Source of the DNA: Streptomonospora sp. PA3
GTDB taxonomy: Bacteria; Actinomycetota; Actinomycetes; Streptosporangiales; Streptosporangiaceae
Assembly (NCBI RefSeq): GCF_009728995.1
Contig: NZ_VTZW01000007.1
Span: 62,001-126,000, forward strand
Direction: 5' to 3'
Length of the DNA: 64,000 nucleotides
Positions within the stretch are counted from its first letter, which is position 1; each line of letters starts with the position of its first letter. The notes below the pieces were generated by a model. That model saw only the letters and a program-made list of their open reading frames with translations. It was not told the DNA's origin and ran no database searches. Of this stretch, positions 58,796 through 64,000 are shown piece by piece. Both the position numbers and the translations under genes were made by a program.

Positions 58796-59440
58796 TCACT
58801 GGTTGAGGTAGGCCAGGACGGCGCGGACGCGGCGGCTGTCGTCGGTGGAGGGCGGCAGGTCGAGTTTGGTGAAGATGCTGTTGATGTGTTTGCTGACGGC
58901 TTTTTCGGTGATGTAGAGGCGTCCGGCGATGGCGGAGTTGGAGCGGCCTTCGGCCATTTCGGCGAGGACTTGGCGTTCGCGTGCGGTGAGTTGGGCCAGG
59001 GGTCCGGTGTCGGTGTGTTTGGCCAGGAGTTGGGCGATGACGGCGGGGTCCATGGCGGTGCCGCCGGCGGCGACGCGGTGGATGGCGTCGATGAACTGGC
59101 TGATGTCGAAGACGCGGTCTTTGAGGAGGTAGCCGACGGCGCCGCGGTCGTCGGAGAGGAGTTCGCGGGCGTAGAGCTGTTCGACGTGCTGGGAGAGCAC
59201 GAGGATGGGCAGGCCGGGTTGGGTGTGGCGGGCGCTGATGGCGGCTTGGAGGCCTTCGTCGGTGAAGGTGGGGGGTAGGCGGACGTCGACGACGGCGACG
59301 TCGGGGCGGTGGTGGGTGAGGGCTTTGTGGAGGTCGGGGCCGTTGTCGACGGCGGCGACGACCTCGCAGTCGTGTGCGGTGAGCAGGCGGATGAGCCCGT
59401 CGCGCAGGAGGGCGAGGTCTTCGGCGATGACGACGCGCAC
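58796..59440 (-). CDS. Two-component response regulator, NarL/LuxR type
   Basis: A 214-aa response regulator. The receiver has the acidic pocket (IAEDLAL, 5-11) and phosphorylation site Asp52 (VVDVRLP). The C-terminal LuxR HTH is LTARERQVLAEMAEGRSNSAIA...KAVSKHINSIFTKL (about 150-195). The GTG start is at 59440. It is convergent with the AMP-binding gene with zero spacing. The cognate kinase lies upstream with 49 bp between genes. Confidence 0.93.
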   Translation of the reverse strand: MRVVIAEDLALLRDGLIRLLTAHDCEVVAAVDNGPDLHKALTHHRPDVAVVDVRLPPTFTDEGLQAAISARHTQPGLPILVLSQHVEQLYARELLSDDRGAVGYLLKDRVFDISQFIDAIHRVAAGGTAMDPAVIAQLLAKHTDTGPLAQLTARERQVLAEMAEGRSNSAIAGRLYITEKAVSKHINSIFTKLDLPPSTDDSRRVRAVLAYLNQ

Positions 59441-59489
59441 GGTGGCTCCGTAGGGGTGTGGTGGGGCCCGCGGGTGGGGCTGGTGGGGT

Positions 59490-60788
59490 TTATGGTGCCA
59501 TCGCCGGGGGCGGGGCGGGGGGTGGTGCGGGGTTTGTGCGGTGGGGGGTGTCGATGCCGCAGGGCAGTTCCATGGTGATGATGGTGGGTCCGCCGGTGGG
59601 GCTGTGGGTGTTGATGGTGCCGTCGAAGGCGGCGAGGCGGCGGTGGATGCCGGTGAGTCCGGTGCCGGCGCGGGGGTCGGTGCCGCCGCGGCCGTCGTCG
59701 CCGACGGTGATGACCATGCGGTCGCGGCCGTGGTTGATGCGGACCCAGGCGCGGGTGGCGCGGGCGTGTTTGGCGGTGTTGGTGAGGAGTTCGGCGACGG
59801 CGAAGTAGGCGGCGGATTCGACGGGGCCGGGGGGTCGGCCGGGCAGGTCGATGTCGAGGGCGATGGGGATGTGGTGGGTGAGGGCGAGGGCGCGGATGGC
59901 GCCGTCGAGTCCGCGTTCGACGAGGACGGGCGGGTGGATGCCGCGGACGAGGTCGCGGAGTTCGGTGAGGGCTTGGCGGGTGGTTTCGCGGGCTTCGGTC
60001 AGGAGGCGGTGGGCGGCTTGGGGGTCGCGGGTGAGGGTTTCTTCGGCGAGGCCGAGGTTCATGCCGAGGGCGACGAGGCGGGCTTGGGCGCCGTCGTGGA
60101 GGTCGCGTTCGATGCGGCGGACTTCGGAGGCTTGGGCGTCGATGGTGTGTGCGCGTGAGGTGGCGAGGTGGGCGACGCGGGCGGTGAGGCGGTCGTGTTC
60201 GGTGGGTGCCAGGAGGCGGCGGTTGAGGCGGGTGTAGGTGTGGACGGTGGTGGGGGTGAGGAGGAGGGCGAGGGTGATCAGTAGGGCGCCGGTGATGAGG
60301 GAGGGCCAGGCGTCGGGTTGGGTGGTGACGGGTTGGAGGGCGTAGAAGCTGGGGGCGTGGCGCCAGGTGTAGGTGTGGGCGAGGGCGAGGAGGCCGTGTC
60401 CGAGGAGGGTGGGTGGGAGGGCGGCGAGGATGAGGCCGGCGGTGCTGTTGGCGGCGAGCCAGGTGTAGTCGCGGCGGGTGGCGGGGTCGGTGAGCAGGGT
60501 GGTGAGTTGGGTGGTCAGGCGGGTGTCGGTGAGGGGGCGGTAGGCGGGTGCGGGGACGGGTCCGGTGGCCAGGAGGTGGCCGAGGAGTCGGCGGTGGGTG
60601 TGGGCGTGGCCGCGTAGGAGGCGGGTGAGTGCGGCCAGGAGTGGCAGGCCGACCCAGATGGCGGAGAGTGCTGCGGCGGCGAGGCTGAGGCTGAGCAGCA
60701 CGGTGCCGGCGGCGGTGTGGGTGGTCAGCAGGAGTGACCACACCAGCAGGCCGGGGCGGGTGTGGTGCCGGTAGCGGGGTCGGGCCAT
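59490..60788 (-). CDS. Two-component sensor histidine kinase, HisKA_3 type
   Basis: A 432-aa membrane sensor kinase. It has two pairs of hydrophobic segments (about 14-58 and 107-182), a coiled dimerisation helix with the phospho-accepting His231 (ERDLHDGAQARLV), and the HATPase domain with VAELLTNTAKHARA (N-box), VGDDGRGG (G1) and GTGLTGIHRRL (G2). The architecture matches DesK/LiaS-like kinases that sense membrane or cell-envelope state, with no large extracellular domain. It pairs with the downstream regulator. Confidence 0.93.
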   Translation of the reverse strand: MARPRYRHHTRPGLLVWSLLLTTHTAAGTVLLSLSLAAAALSAIWVGLPLLAALTRLLRGHAHTHRRLLGHLLATGPVPAPAYRPLTDTRLTTQLTTLLTDPATRRDYTWLAANSTAGLILAALPPTLLGHGLLALAHTYTWRHAPSFYALQPVTTQPDAWPSLITGALLITLALLLTPTTVHTYTRLNRRLLAPTEHDRLTARVAHLATSRAHTIDAQASEVRRIERDLHDGAQARLVALGMNLGLAEETLTRDPQAAHRLLTEARETTRQALTELRDLVRGIHPPVLVERGLDGAIRALALTHHIPIALDIDLPGRPPGPVESAAYFAVAELLTNTAKHARATRAWVRINHGRDRMVITVGDDGRGGTDPRAGTGLTGIHRRLAAFDGTINTHSPTGGPTIITMELPCGIDTPHRTNPAPPPAPPPAMAP

Positions 60789-60893
60789 GGGCGGGTCCTT
60801 GCGGGGCTGGGGCGGGGCGGCGGTGTCCTTTCCATTGTGGGGTGCGGGTGGGCGCGGGGTCGGTGGTGGTTTCTCCCCTCGTGGGGGTGGTGT

Positions 60894-61856
60894 TCAGGAC
60901 CAGCGCATGTCGGTCGCGTAGGGCAGGCGGGTGACGGCGGTGGCGGGGTTGGCGTTGAGGGCGTCGCGCAGTTGGGTCCAGGCGTCGCGGGGTGTGTTGT
61001 CGGTGCGGGTGCAGCCGCCGCGCTGGGTGCAGGCGGTGTGTTGGGACAGGGCGCCGGCGAAGCGGATGGGGCGGTCGTGGTGGCGGGCGCCCCAGGCGCT
61101 GGCGTTGGCCCATTGGCGGGCTTGGATGCCGTCGGTGCGGTAGATCTGGGGCAGGGCGCGCAGGGTGGGTCCGGCGCCGGTGGCGAGGTAGTGGATGTCG
61201 GCGAGGTCCCAGCCGTTGTTGCAGGCGGTGGTGGTGTGTCCGGGGGTGGGGCAGCCGCCGGCGGAGTTGGCGGCGTAGAGGGGGCGCTGGGTGTGGTCGG
61301 TGTAGGCGTCGGCCCAGGCGCGGGCCCAGGCGGGGGTGGACCAGGAGGGTTCGGCGTCGATGGCGCCGGTGATGGTGATGTGGTCGGTGTCGGCGCGGTC
61401 GGCGGCGGCGTCGACGATGCGGGCCCAGGCGGTGCCGGCGCGGGCGCCGCTGATGCCGCCGTCGTCTTTGTTGTTGACGCCGAGGGCGAGGTGGGCGGTG
61501 GTGGTGCCGTTGTTGCAGCGGGTGAATCCGTGGGCGTAGGCCTGGGCGATGTCGATGGCGGTGGTGGCGGGGACGCGGGGGGTGTCGGTTTTGGCGGTGG
61601 TGCCGGGGTGGCGCAGGCGGTTGCCGTGTTCTTGGGTGCCGAGGAAGAGGATGCGCAGGCCGTTTCGGCCGGTTTGGGCGGCGGCGCAGCCGGCGTCGGC
61701 GGCGTGGTCGGTGTCGCGTTGGGTGCCGTTGGCGGTGATGTAGAGGCTGGTGGTGTGGCCGGGGTAGGTGGGGGTTTGGGCGTGGGCGGTGGTGGTGGTC
61801 AGGGCGAGTGCGGTGGCGGCGGCGGTGAGGGTGCGCAGGGTGCGGGTGGGGTGCAT
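60894..61856 (-). CDS. Secreted protein of unknown function
   Basis: A 320-aa protein with a Sec signal peptide (basic MHPTRTLRTL, hydrophobic core, cleavage near AHA-Q at about 26). The mature part is rich in Thr and Ala with four cysteine-containing segments (GCAAAQTG, RCNNG, GGCPTPGHTTTACNNG, TACTQRGGC), suggesting disulfides outside the cell. GAIDAEPSW has an acidic DxE as in GH25-like or DUF1906-like glycosidase barrels, but I cannot assign the family. AGGAGA precedes the ATG. It is upstream of and on the same strand as the sensor kinase. Confidence 0.75.
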   Translation of the reverse strand: MHPTRTLRTLTAAATALALTTTTAHAQTPTYPGHTTSLYITANGTQRDTDHAADAGCAAAQTGRNGLRILFLGTQEHGNRLRHPGTTAKTDTPRVPATTAIDIAQAYAHGFTRCNNGTTTAHLALGVNNKDDGGISGARAGTAWARIVDAAADRADTDHITITGAIDAEPSWSTPAWARAWADAYTDHTQRPLYAANSAGGCPTPGHTTTACNNGWDLADIHYLATGAGPTLRALPQIYRTDGIQARQWANASAWGARHHDRPIRFAGALSQHTACTQRGGCTRTDNTPRDAWTQLRDALNANPATAVTRLPYATDMRWS

Positions 61857-62039
61857 GGGTTTCTCCTGGTCGGGTGGGTGTGTGTGGGGCTATTGAGCCG
61901 TGTGGGCCCGGTGGTGGGCACGTATCCCGGGGAGTTGGGCGGTTTCGGGGCGAGGGGGGCGTTTGGGGTGAAGCGGTGGGGCGGGTGGGGGTGGTGGCGG
62001 GGGTGATTCGGGGACTCGCGGGCTCCGGTTTCCCGTGCA

Positions 62040-62498
62040 ATGCCGCAACCTGTGATGATTCTGTGTGTGTGGCGTGAACTGATCGTTGAGCTGTACCCGC
62101 GGGCGGAGTTGGCCGAGCCGGCCGATCCGGCGGTGGTGGCCTTGATCGAGAAGGAGTTGGGGCTGCCGGTGCCGTCGGAGTTGGCGTCGTTGTACGGCGA
62201 GTGCGACGGGGTGTGCAACGAGTACGGCGATGCGGTGGTGTGGCCGGCGCGGCGGGTGGTGGAGGACAACCTGGCGATGCGGGCGGAGCCGGATTATGTG
62301 GAGCTGTATGCGCCCTTCGATGAGCTGATCTTTTTCGGGGACAGCGACATGGGGCCGCAGTTCGCCTATGTGCTCACCGATTACGGGCCGGGGATCGTGG
62401 TGTGGGATCACGAGAGCGATCGGCGGCGGTTGGCGGCGGTGTCGTTGCGGGATTATCTGGTGCGGTGCCTGGGGGAGGGCGGGGGGTGGTTCCGCTGA
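62040..62498 (+). CDS. SMI1/KNR4 (SUKH)-family protein
   Basis: A protein of 152 aa, or shorter if it begins at the ATG 62055 or GTG 62067. VVALIEKELGLPVPSELASLYGECDGV is the SUKH opening; FFGDSDMGPQFAY and IVVWDHESDRRR follow. SUKH proteins often act as immunity proteins against contact-dependent toxins, but stand-alone actinobacterial copies are common and no toxin gene is adjacent. Confidence 0.8.
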   Translation: MPQPVMILCVWRELIVELYPRAELAEPADPAVVALIEKELGLPVPSELASLYGECDGVCNEYGDAVVWPARRVVEDNLAMRAEPDYVELYAPFDELIFFGDSDMGPQFAYVLTDYGPGIVVWDHESDRRRLAAVSLRDYLVRCLGEGGGWFR

Positions 62499-62650
62499 GT
62501 GGTGTGCATTGAGCTGGGGGTTTGGGTGCCGGGGGGCGGGGCTGGGGCCGCGGGTCGGGCTGACCTGCGGCTTTGTGCTATTTTGCGGGGATATCGCCCT
62601 GGTGTGTGCGGGGCGGGTGTCCACCTCGGCAGCAGAGAGCGGTTCCAGCG

Positions 62651-63343
62651 ATGTCGCAGTCGTCGGCCCCGCAGCGGGGCAGCGCCCCGGCGCGGGTGCG
62701 TGTGCAGGGTGTGCCGGTCGAGTCGTTTCCGGAGTTGGCGCCGGAGGCGCGGCGGGGCCGGGTGCGGGCCGTCACCGAGGTGGGCGAAGAGGTGCTGCAC
62801 CGGCCGTGCCGGAGTGTGGGCGAGGAGGAGTTCGGCGGTGCCGCGTTGGCCGCGCTGATCGACGACATGTTCGTGACGATGTATGCGGCCGAGGGTGTGG
62901 GGTTGGCGGCCAACCAGGTCGGGGTGGATCTGCGGGTGTTCGTCTACGACTGCCCCGATGACGACGGTGTGCGGCATGTGGGGCATGTGTGCAACCCGGT
63001 GGCGGCCGAGCGGGGGGCGGGCGAGGATCTGCTGGCGGTGGAGGACGAGGGGTGCCTGTCGGTGCCGGGTCCTCATGCCGAGCTGGCGCGGCCCGAGCAT
63101 GCGCTGGTGCGCGGGCGCGACCGGGAGGGCCGGCCGGTGGAGATCGCCGGCAGCGGGTATTTCGCGCGGTGCCTGCAGCACGAGACCGATCACACGCTGG
63201 GGCGGCTGTATATCGACCGGCTGCCCAAGCGGGTGCGGCGCAAGGTGCTGCGGCGGATGGAGGACATGCGCGCCGAGGTGCTGGAGCGGCGCCGCGCCAA
63301 CGCCGAGCGGCTCGTGGGGGGCGCCGGTGGCGCTCAGGGCTGA
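62651..63343 (+). CDS. def: Peptide deformylase
   Basis: A 230-aa metalloenzyme that removes the N-formyl group from nascent proteins. All three motifs are intact: GVGLAANQ (82-89), EGCLS (133-137) and HETDH (177-181, with the metal-binding histidines and catalytic Glu). It has a longer N-terminus than E. coli Def, typical of actinobacterial paralogues. No methionyl-tRNA formyltransferase gene is next to it, so it may be a second copy. The ATG at 62651 is chosen; the upstream frame reads through low-complexity codons. Confidence 0.93.
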   Translation: MSQSSAPQRGSAPARVRVQGVPVESFPELAPEARRGRVRAVTEVGEEVLHRPCRSVGEEEFGGAALAALIDDMFVTMYAAEGVGLAANQVGVDLRVFVYDCPDDDGVRHVGHVCNPVAAERGAGEDLLAVEDEGCLSVPGPHAELARPEHALVRGRDREGRPVEIAGSGYFARCLQHETDHTLGRLYIDRLPKRVRRKVLRRMEDMRAEVLERRRANAERLVGGAGGAQG

Positions 63344-64000
63344 GCCGGCCTCGCGCGGCCGTGGGCCGGGGCGGGGCGCAGGGGTTCGCCGGGGATGAGG
63401 TGGCGGGTGTGGCCGCGGGCGCACAGCCGGTCGTAGGCCTGCCAGACGTCGTCGGGGATGTCGACGGGGGCGCTCCAGCCGCGGCGGGCGTAGACGGCCA
63501 GGCGCTGCAGGTCGCCGACGAGGAAGTCGATGAGTTCGGCGTGGGTGTGCTCGCCCTCGGCATAGCCCTGGTAGCCGCCGCCGAAGCAGTCGAAGCTCCA
63601 GCGGGGCCCGGGCCAGTGCAGGGCGGCGGTGGCCAGGGCGCGCTGGGCCATGTAGGGCTTGGCGGTGACCACGGCGCTGCGGGGGGCGCTGCGGCCGGTT
63701 TCGGCGATCAGGCGGCGGGCCAGGGCGAAGTTCTCGGCGGTGTTGGTGGCGCGGGTCTCCAGCAGGACGGCGGAGTCGGGGATGGGGGCGCTGCGGCGGG
63801 CGGCGCGGGCGAAGGTGGCGGCTTCGGAGTCGGGCCAGCGCTGTGCGGTGCCGTCGCCGCCGGTGCGGCGGCCGCGGTCGCCGCTGAAGACGAGCAGCGG
63901 CGCCACGCCGTCCTGCCACAGGCGGGCGGCGTGGGCGGCCACGCGCAGGTCGTGGCTGCCCAGGACCAGGATGAGGTCGTGGCCGGTTCGGGCGGGTGCG
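63334..64000 (-). CDS. YdcF/SanA-like DUF218 protein, 5' end missing
   Basis: The minus frame is open to the window edge and reads GHDLILVLGSHDLRVAAHAARLW near 64000-63920, then LLVFSGDRGRR, SEAATFARAA and ETRATNTAENFALARRLI, the DUF218 (ElyC/SanA/YdcF) pattern. SanA/ElyC relatives have an envelope role; YdcF relatives bind SAM. The gene overlaps the deformylase stop by 10 bp in convergent orientation. The N-terminus lies outside the window. Confidence 0.88.
   Translation of the reverse strand, partial: APARTGHDLILVLGSHDLRVAAHAARLWQDGVAPLLVFSGDRGRRTGGDGTAQRWPDSEAATFARAARRSAPIPDSAVLLETRATNTAENFALARRLIAETGRSAPRSAVVTAKPYMAQRALATAALHWPGPRWSFDCFGGGYQGYAEGEHTHAELIDFLVGDLQRLAVYARRGWSAPVDIPDDVWQAYDRLCARGHTRHLIPGEPLRPAPAHGRARPAQP

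Noticed and set aside
58642-62040. 1132-codon minus-strand open frame
   Set aside because: Different frame over the response regulator, kinase and secreted-protein genes, with low-complexity Pro/Arg/His content. The real genes in this stretch have clear domains.
62040-62498. SMI1/KNR4 protein as part of a toxin-immunity system
   Set aside because: No toxin gene or polymorphic-toxin delivery gene is adjacent, so an immunity role is not supported here.

Overview
The window is very GC-rich DNA with actinobacterial gene style. GTG and TTG starts are common, many genes appear to be leaderless, and ABC importers occur without their own ATPase. A perfect 14-bp CelR/CebR operator, the kind described in Thermobifida, and the overall gene content suggest a member of the Nocardiopsaceae or a close relative (Nocardiopsis, Streptomonospora, Thermobifida). 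The genus is inferred, not proven. I see no rRNA, tRNA, CRISPR array or complete insertion sequence.

Layout. 1-1.7 kb: the tail of an oligopeptide-type ABC importer (two ATPases, the first cut by the window edge). 2-5.5 kb: a PLP-dependent threonine dehydratase, an epoxide-hydrolase-like enzyme and an MpaB-type oxygenase. 5.5-7.1 kb: a non-coding block of degenerate ~72-bp repeats and a 203-bp inverted repeat. 7.1-12.9 kb: aminopeptidase P, a SAM methyltransferase, a PlsC acyltransferase, and a second threonine-dehydratase-like gene divergent from a LysR regulator. 12.9-19.5 kb: a sugar or polyol module (Gfo/Idh oxidoreductase, MalG/MalF-type permeases, lipoprotein binding protein, zinc alcohol dehydrogenase) divergent from a SorC/DeoR-type regulator, with a long palindromic operator between them. 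19.6-22.5 kb: a fused carboxyltransferase and a CoA transferase. 23.2-23.6 kb: a 370-bp MITE-like element with stem-loops that share a loop sequence. 23.6-28.4 kb: ThuA-like, DUF1989, homocysteine methyltransferase, a sulfotransferase remnant, an NAD-binding protein, an HhH DNA-repair-like protein and DUF2277. 28.4-32 kb: a cytochrome P450 divergent from a two-gene drug-type ABC exporter and its XRE regulator. 32-34.6 kb: a copper-handling operon (Sco, PCuAC, Tat-exported DyP peroxidase).

35-45.4 kb: an LtrA membrane protein, DUF1697, an enolase-superfamily dehydratase with a large FAD/Fe-S hydroxyacid dehydrogenase, an ECF sigma factor with DoxX, a cold-shock gene with a terminator-like hairpin in its leader, a GNAT acetyltransferase and an ACT protein. 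45.4-49.3 kb: a SWIM protein and a SNF2 helicase. 49.4-56.7 kb: resistance-flavoured genes (Erm-type rRNA methylase, aminoglycoside-phosphotransferase-like kinase, nucleotidyltransferase, HipA-like kinase with DUF3037, Bcr/CflA efflux pump). 56.9-64 kb: an acyl-CoA-synthetase-like protein that has lost its catalytic motifs, a two-component system, a secreted protein of unknown function, a SMI1/KNR4 protein, a peptide deformylase and a DUF218 protein cut by the window edge.

The most unusual items are the conserved-loop hairpins inside the MITE-like element, a 17-bp semi-palindrome present four times in the same orientation, the degenerate adenylate-forming enzyme, the divergent nucleotidyltransferase / HipA-kinase / DUF3037 locus, and strong strand-specific G richness from about 53.9 kb onward that does not depend on gene direction.
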